Below are positions 1-8,197 of a stretch of 64,000 nt of DNA, piece by piece. The notes beneath the pieces were generated by a model. It was not told the origin of the DNA and made no database searches. It worked only from the letters and a program-made list of their open reading frames with translations. A program made the translations under genes and the position numbers. Each line of letters begins with the position of its first letter. The stretch's first letter is position 1. The DNA comes from Pantoea alfalfae (GTDB lineage: Bacteria > Pseudomonadota > Gammaproteobacteria > Enterobacterales > Enterobacteriaceae): positions 79,562 through 143,561 of the forward strand of contig NZ_CP082295.1 in assembly GCF_019880205.1 (NCBI RefSeq), given 5' to 3'.

Positions 1-1495
1 TAGCCAGTAAATAGCCTTCGCTGGACTGATAGAGGTTAGGGGCTTTAAATGCACGGGCGATACCGGCTTTCAGGGTAAAACTTTCTCCCAGCGCCTGAGA
101 AATATTCAGCGACGGACTCCAGTTAGCCCCAAAGGTATCGTGATAATCAAAGCGCAGACCCGGGATCACCTCAGTACTGTCGGTCGCGGCGATATTATCT
201 TCGAAATAGAGCGAACTCAGCGTCGCACTGTTTTTACTGTTGCGGCTGCCCGCATCACCACTGATACCGTCAATCGAAACGCCTGGCGCACTGGTGCCAT
301 TCATGGAGTTGGGATCGTTCAGCTCATCACGGTTCCACTCGGCGCCCAGCGTAACGGTCTGTTCACGCAGCAGTTCCAGCGGGAAGCTGACTTCACCTCC
401 TGCCCGGTAACTTTCAAAGCGGCTGGTCGAAAACGTACTGCTGTTGATTCGGCCTTCGCCCGCGCCCGCGGTGCCTTCGTTCAGACGGGTGTTATTGGTC
501 TTCTCATAGTTAAAAGTCAGTTTTGACTGTCCCCAGTCCCAGATGCCATTGTGCGAGAGGCCCCAGGTCTGACGGTAAAGACGATTAGTTTCCGAGCCGT
601 CGAGAGATTCGATAAGCTTATTACCGGCTCCGTTACTGTACTGGGTATCCCCGGCGTAAATATTGCCCTGACGACTGTAGCCATAGCTGAAATCCAGCAC
701 CTGCAATGGCGTAATCTTCCAGGACAACACGCTATTGATGTCTTTATTGCGAACGCCTTCACGACCGGCCGCGCCGGAGCCGTTATGCGACTGATTGATA
801 TCGAAAGCATCGCTGTCGGTTTTATTGATGTTGCCATAAAGCCGCATAGTCAGTGCATCACCCGCCAGCGGGCCACTCAGGTTAAAGTTGGCGCGTCGGG
901 TTGCCCCTTCTTTATCATCTTCCGGCTGGTTGGTGTAGAGCGACAGCGATCCGCTCCAGTCATTTGTCGGACGTTTGGTAATGATGTTAACCACACCCCC
1001 AGCAGCGCCTGAACCGTAACGGGCTGCCGCTGGTCCACGAATAACTTCAATCCGTTCAACCATTTCCGGCGGTACCCAGTTGGAGTCGCCACGGGAATCA
1101 CGCTCGCCGCGCCAGCTGTAACGCACCGAATTGCGAGAGGTTGTTGGCACACCGTCGATCAGAATCAACGTGTTTTCCGGTCCCATACCGCGAATATCGA
1201 TTTGACGATTGTTACCGCGCACACCATTGGCGCTGTTACCGGTAAGATTGACGCCCGGCATTTTACGGATGATGTCGGAGAGGTCGTTGACCGGCGGATT
1301 CTTTTCAATGTCCTGTGAGGTAATCACTGAAACACCGGGCTGCTGTTTTAATTCCTGCTCCGCGGTGACCAGCATTGTTTCATCATCAGCCAGCCTTTCT
1401 GTCTCCTCCTGAGTAGCGCCGTTAGCAGAAGTACTTAACAAACCTGCCAGCAGCAGAGCGGCAGGGCGCTTATGGACACGCATGGTTACATTCAC
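1..1495 (-). CDS. iroN: TonB-dependent catecholate siderophore receptor, IroN/FepA type (C-terminus outside window)
   Basis: Outer-membrane receptor expected to import ferric catecholates such as salmochelin or enterobactin with TonB energy. The readable part has a signal peptide, a plug domain with the family blocks DLSDIIRKMPGVNLTGNS, NRQIDIRGMGPENTLILIDG and RIEVIRGPAAARYGSGAAGG, then beta-barrel sequence up to the APNLYQSSEGYLL block where the window begins. Several blocks (KQQPGVSVITS, ITKRPTNDW, SLYTNQPE) are closer to IroN than to E. coli FepA as I remember them. The start is chosen as GTG at 1493-1495 because AGGGAG at 1505-1510 lies 9 nt upstream; the in-frame ATG at 1481-1483 is 21 nt away. 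No catecholate biosynthesis genes are in view, so it may serve foreign siderophores. Confidence 0.88.
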   Translation of the reverse strand, partial: MNVTMRVHKRPAALLLAGLLSTSANGATQEETERLADDETMLVTAEQELKQQPGVSVITSQDIEKNPPVNDLSDIIRKMPGVNLTGNSANGVRGNNRQIDIRGMGPENTLILIDGVPTTSRNSVRYSWRGERDSRGDSNWVPPEMVERIEVIRGPAAARYGSGAAGGVVNIITKRPTNDWSGSLSLYTNQPEDDKEGATRRANFNLSGPLAGDALTMRLYGNINKTDSDAFDINQSHNGSGAAGREGVRNKDINSVLSWKITPLQVLDFSYGYSRQGNIYAGDTQYSNGAGNKLIESLDGSETNRLYRQTWGLSHNGIWDWGQSKLTFNYEKTNNTRLNEGTAGAGEGRINSSTFSTSRFESYRAGGEVSFPLELLREQTVTLGAEWNRDELNDPNSMNGTSAPGVSIDGISGDAGSRNSKNSATLSSLYFEDNIAATDSTEVIPGLRFDYHDTFGANWSPSLNISQALGESFTLKAGIARAFKAPNLYQSSEGYLLA

Positions 1496-1541
1496 TTAGA
1501 AAATCTCCCTGAATTATTAAGGTCTGTAAACAAATGCGTAT

Positions 1542-1560
1542 GATAATGATAATAGTTATC
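1542..1560 (-). promoter_or_regulatory. Fur box upstream of the IroN-like receptor
   Basis: GATAATGATAATAGTTATC matches the 19-bp Fur consensus GATAATGATAATCATTATC at 17 of 19 positions. It lies about 50 bp upstream of the receptor start, so iron-dependent repression is expected. Confidence 0.85.
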
Positions 1561-1711
1561 ATTGTATATCTCGTTAAGGCATTTTTTACATCCCCTGACA
1601 GTGGGCTTTTTATTCATCAGTCTGATCACGCAGATGAGCAAAACAGCGCATAAAAATGCTTCTTTGTCATGACCCGAAAAGTTTCTCAGAATGGCTCAGA
1701 ATACGTCATTG

Positions 1712-1740
1712 TGACTCCAGACTTATTAGGTCTGGAGTCA
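1712..1740. repeat. Perfect 11-bp inverted repeat with 7-bp spacer just upstream of the recombinase gene
   Basis: TGACTCCAGAC at 1712-1722 and its exact reverse complement GTCTGGAGTCA at 1730-1740 flank TTATTAG. There is no T-run after either arm, so it does not look like a terminator. The geometry (two 11-bp arms around a 6-8 bp spacer) is that of core crossover sites of tyrosine recombinases, and the recombinase gene starts 10 bp further on. It could equally be an autoregulatory operator. Confidence 0.75.
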
Positions 1741-1750
1741 TAACTTAACG

Positions 1751-2899
1751 ATGGGTAGAATGGCGGCTTTTAAACGGGCAACAGGTAATAATGTGATAAC
1801 AGATTCGACAATAACCGCAGCGCGTTCAGCACATGTTGGCCGTCATGTCCTTATCTGGCTGGAGCAGGTTAAAGCGGCTTCGCTGAGCGAACTGGATAAT
1901 TTTGGCGATGAAGGCACGGTAGAGCAGGTGATGAAGGTCTGGGTAAAACTGTCACTGTTGATCAGCCGGCGGCGTCCTGAGATCGCCATTTCGTCTCTGC
2001 TGAAACATGTTCTGCCCAACATCGGATCGCAGCCGCTCAAAACGCTGAACCGTTTGCGCCTTAACCGGCTTTACAACATCCTGATTGCCGACGGTAAAAA
2101 GGAGGAGGCGCGTCGGGTGTTCGCGCTGACCAAACAATTTCTCGCCTGGGCCGAGATGCAGGGCTATCTCGATCATTCGCCTATTGCCTCGATGAAAAAA
2201 CGGGATGTCGCAGGCCGCGCTACGCCACCGCGCAATCGGCAACTCACCGATGCGGAAATCTGGGTTTTCTGGCACGGTCTGGATAACTGGGCATTATCGG
2301 AACAGGCACGCTGGGCGCTGCGCTTATGTCTGGTCAGCGCCCGACGGCCGGATGAGATTGTGCAGGCGCAGAAAGGGGAATTCGATCTGCAGTTAGGATT
2401 GTGGATGCAGGGCACCCGTAATAAATCACAGCGCGAGCATGTGTTGCCGATTTCACCGCTGATGCGGCTGTGCATCGAAGCGTTACTTAATGCTGCCGAT
2501 CCGGATTCGCCCTGGCTGGTGCCCGCACCACGCGATCCCCAACAGCCGCTGTCAAAAGGTGCGCTGAATCAGGCGCTGCGCCGGATGATCCGCGCTCCGC
2601 GTGGGCTGGGACTGGAGCCGTTTACCCCACGCGATTTGCGCCGAACCGCCCGATCAAAACTTTCAGCCCTCGACACGCCTAATGATGTCGCCCGCAAAAT
2701 CATGAACCATGCGCTGGAGGGGATTGATCGGGTCTATGACACCCATGACTATCTGAGCCAGATGCGTAGCGCAATGAATACCTTTTCAGATGCGGTTAAG
2801 CAGATTATTGAATGCGAAAGTTATCATCTGCTGCGACATCGCTATGATGGCGAGACCCTCACTTTGAGCAATCTCTCCATCATGGCGATGTCACGCTAA
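1751..2899 (+). CDS. Tyrosine recombinase / integrase-like protein
   Basis: A 382-residue site-specific recombinase of the phage-integrase superfamily. The catalytic half shows the first arginine block ARRPDE (about residue 197), a TPRDLRRTARS block where the HxxR histidine is replaced by arginine, and MNHALEGIDRVYDTHDYL near the C-terminus carrying the second histidine and the candidate tyrosine nucleophile. The N-terminal part reads as a core-binding SAM-like domain (about residues 100-160); an arm-binding domain is not recognisable. No tRNA or att direct repeats are nearby, which fits a resolvase or plasmid maintenance role as much as an integrase. The start codon lacks a convincing ribosome site, so the true start may be a later ATG such as the one at 1760. 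Confidence 0.8.
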   Translation: MGRMAAFKRATGNNVITDSTITAARSAHVGRHVLIWLEQVKAASLSELDNFGDEGTVEQVMKVWVKLSLLISRRRPEIAISSLLKHVLPNIGSQPLKTLNRLRLNRLYNILIADGKKEEARRVFALTKQFLAWAEMQGYLDHSPIASMKKRDVAGRATPPRNRQLTDAEIWVFWHGLDNWALSEQARWALRLCLVSARRPDEIVQAQKGEFDLQLGLWMQGTRNKSQREHVLPISPLMRLCIEALLNAADPDSPWLVPAPRDPQQPLSKGALNQALRRMIRAPRGLGLEPFTPRDLRRTARSKLSALDTPNDVARKIMNHALEGIDRVYDTHDYLSQMRSAMNTFSDAVKQIIECESYHLLRHRYDGETLTLSNLSIMAMSR

Positions 2900-2916
2900 G
2901 GCTGCGGTTTTCACGA

Positions 2917-3489
2917 TCAGAAGTGGTAGCGCAGCCAGGCAAAATAGACGTTACCGTTATTATGCGTACCCGGTATGTAGGTCATCTGGAAATCGAGATC
3001 GCCATAGCCGATTGAGGCCAGCGGCAGCAACGCAGGCACCGGTATATAGTCCCAGTTATGCCGGGCGGTAACGCCTGCCGTGTAACCTGCACCCCAGTGA
3101 AAATTCTGGTCAGCCAGCGGACGCCATGTGGCTACCCAGCCATAACCTCCAAAGGGCTCCCATTTATTGAAGGAGTCTTTGAACGCCATTAAATAGATGC
3201 CGTTCCAGTTGCCTTTTTCATCGTAGCGGGAAATCCCCCCGCCTGCGCCCCAGGGCCTTTCATTATATTTATTGATGTGTTCCCGATCGTACGTGGCACG
3301 GTTGTGCCACGTAATCGCAGGCAGATAAAAGTCGATTCCCTCTGGCTGCTGCCATGTTGTGGCAACCTTATCACTGAAGCTTTCCCAGCCTGCGCTGACA
3401 TTCTGAACCAGTGTGGCGGCGTGAGCTGTAAAAGCAGTGAGAACGGTGGTTGTCATCATCAGCGCTTTAAGAGTTGAAGTTTTGCGCAT
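2917..3489 (-). CDS. pagP: Lipid A palmitoyltransferase PagP
   Basis: Outer-membrane beta-barrel enzyme that moves palmitate from phospholipids to lipid A, giving resistance to cationic antimicrobial peptides. The 190-residue product has a signal peptide ending near AFTAHA, an amphipathic N-terminal stretch ([15 protein letters not shown]), the catalytic histidine in [11 protein letters not shown], the Asp-Ser pair in [11 protein letters not shown], and the C-terminal barrel strand ending WLRYHF. The ATG at 3487-3489 has an AACAGG ribosome site; an in-frame upstream ATG at 3579 would add 30 residues that are not signal-peptide-like. No clear PhoP box was recognised upstream. Confidence 0.92.
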   Translation of the reverse strand: MRKTSTLKALMMTTTVLTAFTAHAATLVQNVSAGWESFSDKVATTWQQPEGIDFYLPAITWHNRATYDREHINKYNERPWGAGGGISRYDEKGNWNGIYLMAFKDSFNKWEPFGGYGWVATWRPLADQNFHWGAGYTAGVTARHNWDYIPVPALLPLASIGYGDLDFQMTYIPGTHNNGNVYFAWLRYHF

Positions 3490-3932
3490 GTGCGAATACC
3501 TGTTAAGTCTGGTGTTAAATAAGGAAATAAAAGCTTTAAGACGAGTATTGTCGCACAAAGAGTGGCAACTTAAGGTCAATGAGCGGTTGATGCAGGATTT
3601 TATAATTAATAAAAGCGATGTGGCATTTCTGCTGCTCAGATCGTTCGTTTATCCATCGGCTATTTTAAGACTCTCTCCTTAATAGCAGGCTTTGAAAAAG
3701 CTTAACGTGCAGACGATATCCTGAAAAAACTCGCATTATTTGTTAACAAAATCTTGCAATGATAATCGCAATGCGTATATTTCTCATTTGCTTTGAAAGT
3801 TCATCACACCCGCGCACAGGCGCTCACGGAAAGGGTTTCTGGTTCCTCAAACCCAAAGCAGGGCAGCGATGCCCGCAGGATGCAAGGTCGTGACAGTGGC
3901 AGCATAAAAACATAAAGATAATTGAGGAATTA
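3490..3932. other. Divergent intergenic region between pagP and fhuE with a structured fhuE leader
   Basis: This 443-bp region holds the promoters of both genes. The half next to fhuE contains a partial Fur site and two small hairpins: GGGTTT/AAACCC (3833-3838 with 3849-3854) and GGGC/GCCC (3861-3864 with 3871-3874). None of the conserved blocks of the cobalamin riboswitch are present. No open reading frame here looks coding. Confidence 0.5.
3755..3773 (+). promoter_or_regulatory. Fur-like site upstream of fhuE
   Basis: TGCAATGATAATCGCAATG matches the 19-bp Fur consensus at 12 positions, with the left and central ATGATAATC hexamers intact. It is about 160 bp upstream of the start, implying a long leader if the promoter overlaps it. 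Weaker than the sites at 1542 and 23437. Confidence 0.5.
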
Positions 3933-6155
3933 ATGAACGCTTTCGATCTTCAGGACCCCAGGGCTACAGGGGCGTCTGCGCTGCAACGCCCATTCCGATT
4001 CTCCTTACTGGCCGCCATCATCGCTTCGTCGCTGACGCATAACGCCGCCAGTGCCGCAGAAACGTCCACACCCGCTGCCAGCGATGGTCAGACGCTAACG
4101 GTCAGCGCGTCAGCCGACAATGCCGTGACAACGTCACCGCAAACGGATTACAGCGTTCCGGTTACCCGTGCTGGCACCAAAATGCTAGGCACCGTACGTG
4201 ATGTGCCGCAGTCCGTCAGCATCGTCAGTACTCAGCGTATGGCCGATCAGCAGCTCCAGTCACTGAATGATGTGCTGTCCAACACCACCGGCATTCATGG
4301 TATCAGTGGCGATATGGACCGCACTAACTACTATGCGCGTGGTTTTTTGATCGACAACTACATGGTTGATGGCATTCCTACCGCCTTTGCGGAGCGCTGG
4401 AATCTGGGCGATGCTCAGACCGATATGGCGCTGTATGAGCGCGTTGAAGTGGTACGCGGGGCGACCGGGCTGTTGACCGGGCCGGGCAATCCGTCTGCTG
4501 CCATCAACATGGTGCGCAAGCACGCGGACAGCAAAGCGTTCGGTGGCACCGTTTCCGCCAGTTACGGCAGCTGGAACAAACAGCGCTACGTGGCCGATCT
4601 TTCCACGCCACTCAGTGAGTCCGGCAATATTCGTGGCCGCATGGTCGCCGGCTGGCAGGACAACAACAGTTTCATTGAGCGCTACGGTGCTAAAAAACAG
4701 TTTTTCTATGGCGTGATTGATGCCGATCTCACCGATTCTGCCACGCTGTCGGTGGGTTATGAGTTCAGCCAGGTCAATACAGACTCGACGATGTGGGGCG
4801 GCGCACCGCGCTGGTACACCGACGGCACGCAGATACATACCCGACGCGGCTATAACACGGCGCCAGACTGGGCCTACAACGATAAAGAGAACCGTAAAGT
4901 CTTTGTGAACCTGAAGCAGGACTTCGACAACGGCTGGAACCTGACGTTAAACGGCACGCACACCGATATGCGTCTGGACAGTAAGCAGATCTATCTTGAT
5001 GGCTATTTTGATCGCAGCACGGGTGCGGGCGTCTCTTCCTATGCCAATTATCCTGTGGTGGGCGGAACCGGTTATAACACCGGGAAGCGCAAAGTAGATG
5101 CCGTCGATGCCTTTGCCAGCGGCCCGTATGAACTGCTGGGCCGTCAGCACGAGCTGATGGTGGGCGTCAATTATACCCGCCAGGATAACAAGTACTTCAG
5201 CACCTTTGAGAATATTTCCTCTGAGTCGCTGGGCAACTTCAACGATTTCAATGGCCAGTACCCGGAATCTGACTGGACGCCACGTCTGCCCGCCAGTGAT
5301 ACCCAGCTGGTTCGCCAGAAGTCGACGTACATGGCAACCCGACTGTCGCTTGCCGATCCGCTGCACCTGATCCTCGGCGCACGCTACACCAACTGGAATC
5401 GTGAAACGCCAGGCGGGGAAACGGAAGAAAATAACATCACCCCGTATGGCGGGCTGATTTATGACTTTGCTGAAAACTGGTCTGCTTATGCCAGCTATAC
5501 CTCGGTGTTCCAGCCTCAGGATTATCGTGATGCCAGTGGCGCTTATCTGTCGCCGGTTATTGGGAAAAACTACGAAGCCGGGCTGAAATCTGACTGGATG
5601 GACAGTCGCCTGACTGCCTCTGTTTCTGTATTCCGCACTGAACTGGATAACGCTGGCGAGGCGACCACCCAGACCATTCAGGGTTCAGGCGATGTGGCCT
5701 ACATTGGCCGTAAAGGCGTAGTGAGTCGTGGCGTCGAGTTTGAGGTCAATGGCGCATTGACCGACAACTGGCAGATGACCTTTGGCGGCACGCGCTACAT
5801 AGCGGAAAACCGGGACGGCAGTACCTTTAATCCACAGTTACCGCAGACCAGTTTTAACCTGTTCAGCAGCTATCGCCTGCCGACCCTGCAGCAGCTTACG
5901 CTGGGCGGCGGCGTGAACTGGCAGACACATATCTGGAACGACGTCGGTGGACCGGAAAGCAACGGCACATGGCGCGCCCGACAGGGCAGCTATGCACTGG
6001 TTGATCTGTTTGCCCGCTATCAGGTGAACAAAAATCTGTCGCTGCAGGGCAACCTTAATAACCTGTTCGACAAAGAGTATGACACCAACGTCGCCAGCTC
6101 CGTTGTCTACGGCCAGCCACGCAACTTCGCGGTAACCGCCAGCTATACCTTCTGA
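3933..6155 (+). CDS. fhuE: TonB-dependent hydroxamate siderophore receptor FhuE
   Basis: Outer-membrane receptor for ferric coprogen, rhodotorulic acid and related hydroxamates. The 740-residue protein has a signal peptide cleaved near SAAET, a plug domain with RDVPQSVSIVSTQRMADQQL and YERVEVVRGATGLLTGPGNP, and a 22-strand barrel ending YGQPRNFAVTASYTF. Long blocks match E. coli FhuE as remembered, for example NYMVDGIPT, RWNLGDA, SYGSWNKQRYVADL and LADPLHLILGARYTNW. Ribosome site TTGAGGAA is 6 nt before ATG. A FhuE receptor in a genome that also makes desferrioxamine could take up ferrioxamine or fungal hydroxamates. Followed by a strong terminator. Confidence 0.93.
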   Translation: MNAFDLQDPRATGASALQRPFRFSLLAAIIASSLTHNAASAAETSTPAASDGQTLTVSASADNAVTTSPQTDYSVPVTRAGTKMLGTVRDVPQSVSIVSTQRMADQQLQSLNDVLSNTTGIHGISGDMDRTNYYARGFLIDNYMVDGIPTAFAERWNLGDAQTDMALYERVEVVRGATGLLTGPGNPSAAINMVRKHADSKAFGGTVSASYGSWNKQRYVADLSTPLSESGNIRGRMVAGWQDNNSFIERYGAKKQFFYGVIDADLTDSATLSVGYEFSQVNTDSTMWGGAPRWYTDGTQIHTRRGYNTAPDWAYNDKENRKVFVNLKQDFDNGWNLTLNGTHTDMRLDSKQIYLDGYFDRSTGAGVSSYANYPVVGGTGYNTGKRKVDAVDAFASGPYELLGRQHELMVGVNYTRQDNKYFSTFENISSESLGNFNDFNGQYPESDWTPRLPASDTQLVRQKSTYMATRLSLADPLHLILGARYTNWNRETPGGETEENNITPYGGLIYDFAENWSAYASYTSVFQPQDYRDASGAYLSPVIGKNYEAGLKSDWMDSRLTASVSVFRTELDNAGEATTQTIQGSGDVAYIGRKGVVSRGVEFEVNGALTDNWQMTFGGTRYIAENRDGSTFNPQLPQTSFNLFSSYRLPTLQQLTLGGGVNWQTHIWNDVGGPESNGTWRARQGSYALVDLFARYQVNKNLSLQGNLNNLFDKEYDTNVASSVVYGQPRNFAVTASYTF

Positions 6156-6177
6156 TTTATCTGCGGGTAAGCCTGTG

Positions 6178-6206
6178 AAAAACGCTTCGGTTGAGGCGTT
6201 TTTTTT
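6178..6206 (+). terminator. Rho-independent terminator of fhuE
   Basis: AAAAACGC and GCGTTTTT arms around a 10-nt loop, followed by a run of T, 22 bp after the fhuE stop. Confidence 0.85.
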
Positions 6207-6465
6207 ATCCAGCCAGCTATCTCTCGCCTCTGTTGGCACAATTTTTCCAGAAAAGATTTCAGAGCACAGGCAGGATTATCGTCCGACAGAAAACTGCAAT
6301 GTTGCCTGTGCATTTCGATGATTCTTATCAGTAACCCTTTATCCATTCTCATATTGGTGAAGCTTCTGCCAGATTTTTACATCAGCTTAAGGCGCATTAA
6401 GTACTCGGGAACCAGCAGGTTTCTGCGTTTCCGGCTTGTCAACGCTCAGCCGTTTTGAGAAGATG

Positions 6466-6482
6466 GTTTCCATAATGGAAAC
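6466..6482. promoter_or_regulatory. Palindromic HigA operator
   Basis: GTTTCCATAATGGAAAC is a perfect 17-bp palindrome around a single central base, 18 bp upstream of the higB start. Its position and symmetry fit autorepression by the HigA antitoxin through its helix-turn-helix domain. Confidence 0.7.
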
Positions 6483-6499
6483 AGTCAGGGGCCAATGGA

Positions 6500-6811
6500 A
6501 TGCATGTTATTTCATGCGTGCCGTTTGACGAGGCGGCCAGAAAACATCCCAATGCAGCGGCAGCACTGGATCTGCTTTACCGTCACCTCAGACAGGGCGA
6601 TTTCAGTGGTCCTGACGATCTCAGGGCGCTTTATGCAAGCCTTGATCGTATGAAGTATCGCGCTAAATGGTGGGTCATTGACGTCAGTGGCAACCATTTG
6701 CGCGTGATATTCTTCGCGGATTTTGAGCGCAGCAAAATCTTCATCAAACATATCTGCACGCACGCTGAGTACGACAAGCTTGTTAAGAAATATCGGGAGG
6801 TAACCGAATGA
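6500..6811 (+). CDS. higB: HigB-family mRNA interferase toxin
   Basis: A 103-residue toxin of the HigB branch of the RelE superfamily, which cleaves mRNA on the ribosome. Recognisable features are the N-terminal helix region LDLLYRHLRQGDF, the central basic strand block KYRAKWWVIDVSGNHLRVIFFADFERSKIFIKHI and the C-terminal CTHAEYDKLVKKYRE. The gene order toxin-then-antitoxin is typical of higBA. AGGGG lies 8 nt before the ATG. It overlaps higA by 4 bp (ATGA), so the two are translationally coupled. Confidence 0.92.
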   Translation: MHVISCVPFDEAARKHPNAAAALDLLYRHLRQGDFSGPDDLRALYASLDRMKYRAKWWVIDVSGNHLRVIFFADFERSKIFIKHICTHAEYDKLVKKYREVTE

Positions 6812-7218
6812 ATACTGAAGCTATCAGGCTGTCAAACCAGCTGGCAGAAGCGGTGCCGCTGCTGGCCGGCAGCAACCAGCGACATGATTATCAAGAAGCA
6901 CTGGAACTGGTCGAATACCTTATTGAACATGAGCCGGATAATCCGCTGGTAGATTTGCTTTGTGCCCGCATTGCTCATTATGAAGATAATGATCCTGCGA
7001 TGGCCGACTTCAATAGCCGCCAGCGTGAAATCAGCACCGGACCTGGCGTTCTGAGGGTATTGATCGAGCAGCACAACCTCAGCCTGAGTGACTTCGAAAA
7101 TGAAATTGGCAAAAAGTCTCTGGTCAGCCGAATCCTCAGCGGCGATCGTCAGTTGACCGTGTCACACATACGGGCGTTGTGCGCGCGATTTGGCCTGTCA
7201 CCATCGTTGTTTTTTTGA
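6808..7218 (+). CDS. higA: HigA-family antitoxin, helix-turn-helix repressor
   Basis: A 136-residue antitoxin that binds HigB and represses the operon. The N-terminal half is helical and acidic (about residues 1-75); the C-terminal half is an XRE-type helix-turn-helix (about 80-136) with LSLSDFENEIGKKSLVSRILSGDRQLTVSHIRALCARFGLSPSLFF. The order of toxin-binding and DNA-binding parts resembles E. coli HigA (YgjM). It shares an ATGA overlap with higB and ends in a bidirectional terminator. Confidence 0.92.
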   Translation: MNTEAIRLSNQLAEAVPLLAGSNQRHDYQEALELVEYLIEHEPDNPLVDLLCARIAHYEDNDPAMADFNSRQREISTGPGVLRVLIEQHNLSLSDFENEIGKKSLVSRILSGDRQLTVSHIRALCARFGLSPSLFF

Positions 7219-7283
7219 TTTAAGACGACGCCAAACGCCGATCGAACGCCAAAAGTCATTATGACTTATCACTCCGATTGATA

Positions 7284-7309
7284 AAAAACGCCTCAGCCGA
7301 GGCGTTTTT
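7284..7309. terminator. Bidirectional terminator between higBA and the VOC gene
   Basis: Perfect 11-bp arms AAAAACGCCTC and GAGGCGTTTTT around AGCC. The A-run on one side and T-run on the other allow it to end both the higBA transcript and the converging minus-strand operon. Confidence 0.88.
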
Positions 7310-7331
7310 CATCACAACGCAGGCCCGTGCT

Positions 7332-8177
7332 TCACGTAAAACGCAGGGCCAGATTAAATCCTTCACCTGACTCCACGACAATCGCCTCAGGGTGCTCCTG
7401 AAACGCAATATCACCTGCCTGCAATGCGATTCTGACCTGCGCGAGATCGCCGGTCTCAAAGCCCAGCGCGACCATGCGGGCGCTACCATCATAGTCTTCG
7501 GGCAGCGGACCAAAGCGACGTTGCGCATACTCTGCTGATGCAAACCGAACTGTGGCGGCACCGGCGCGCAGGACAAAGGCGCCTTCAGGGCAGGCAAGCA
7601 CGTTTGCGGCACCAAAGAGACGACTATAGACCTGAGCCGAGTGCGCCGGGTCCTGCGCCACAATGACAAATTCACTGATGTTCCGCACGCCATTGGGATG
7701 GCGTTGCCAGGCAGGCTGCCATACCGCTTCAGGCGTCAGATGCTGGCAAAAAAAGCTGCGGCCATTGGGTATCAGCGAAGGGCGCAGCCGCACGGTACGA
7801 AAGCGCGCTTCAGTTACCGTACCGTCGGGCAGATCGACCGGGCGATGAAAAGAGGCGGGTGGATCACCATCCAGATCCTGACGTTCCAGATGCTGAAACT
7901 CACGGTCGGCGTCACTGCTTTTCCATACCAGGCCACTCAATCCTAATGGCGACTGCCAGAGATCGGCGCGCTGGCTGCCTTTACCGGATTCATAACCAAG
8001 TAGTTCAAGATAATTTTCGCCAAAGATGGCCAGATGATTGCTCGAACCCAGCGAATGATGACCGCGTTCTGTGAGCTGAAAGCCAAGCCGCCGGAAGCGC
8101 GCACTGGCGCTGTCGAGCTGGTCGGCAACGTTAATCACCGCGTGATCCAGAATCGGTTGCGGAACCGGAACAGACAT
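7332..8177 (-). CDS. VOC family (glyoxalase-like) protein, last gene of the ABC/monooxygenase operon
   Basis: A 281-residue protein with two vicinal-oxygen-chelate modules: the first opens with PILDHAVINVADQLDSASARFRRLGF, the second with ISEFVIVAQDPAHSAQVYSRLFG. Metal ligands fit HAVI and the ENYLELLG glutamate. The family includes glyoxalases, dioxygenases and lyases, so the reaction cannot be assigned. The start at 8175-8177 has AAGGAG 7 nt upstream; an upstream ATG at 8201 overlaps the preceding stop but lacks a ribosome site. Its place in the operon suggests a role in processing the product of the flavin monooxygenase. Confidence 0.8.
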   Translation of the reverse strand: MSVPVPQPILDHAVINVADQLDSASARFRRLGFQLTERGHHSLGSSNHLAIFGENYLELLGYESGKGSQRADLWQSPLGLSGLVWKSSDADREFQHLERQDLDGDPPASFHRPVDLPDGTVTEARFRTVRLRPSLIPNGRSFFCQHLTPEAVWQPAWQRHPNGVRNISEFVIVAQDPAHSAQVYSRLFGAANVLACPEGAFVLRAGAATVRFASAEYAQRRFGPLPEDYDGSARMVALGFETGDLAQVRIALQAGDIAFQEHPEAIVVESGEGFNLALRFT

Positions 8178-8197
8178 CGCTGCACTCCTTTTCCTGG

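Noticed and set aside
140..1412. Several plus-strand open frames across 140-1412
   Set aside because: They are antisense to the IroN-like receptor, which fills the minus strand with family sequence throughout.
3787..3932. Possible cobalamin riboswitch before fhuE because of a GCAGGATGC-like stretch and hairpins
   Set aside because: The conserved B12-box and core blocks are missing, and FhuE carries hydroxamates, not cobalamin.
1751..7218. An integrated element bounded by the recombinase and higBA
   Set aside because: pagP and fhuE lie between them, and no flanking direct repeats or tRNA were found.
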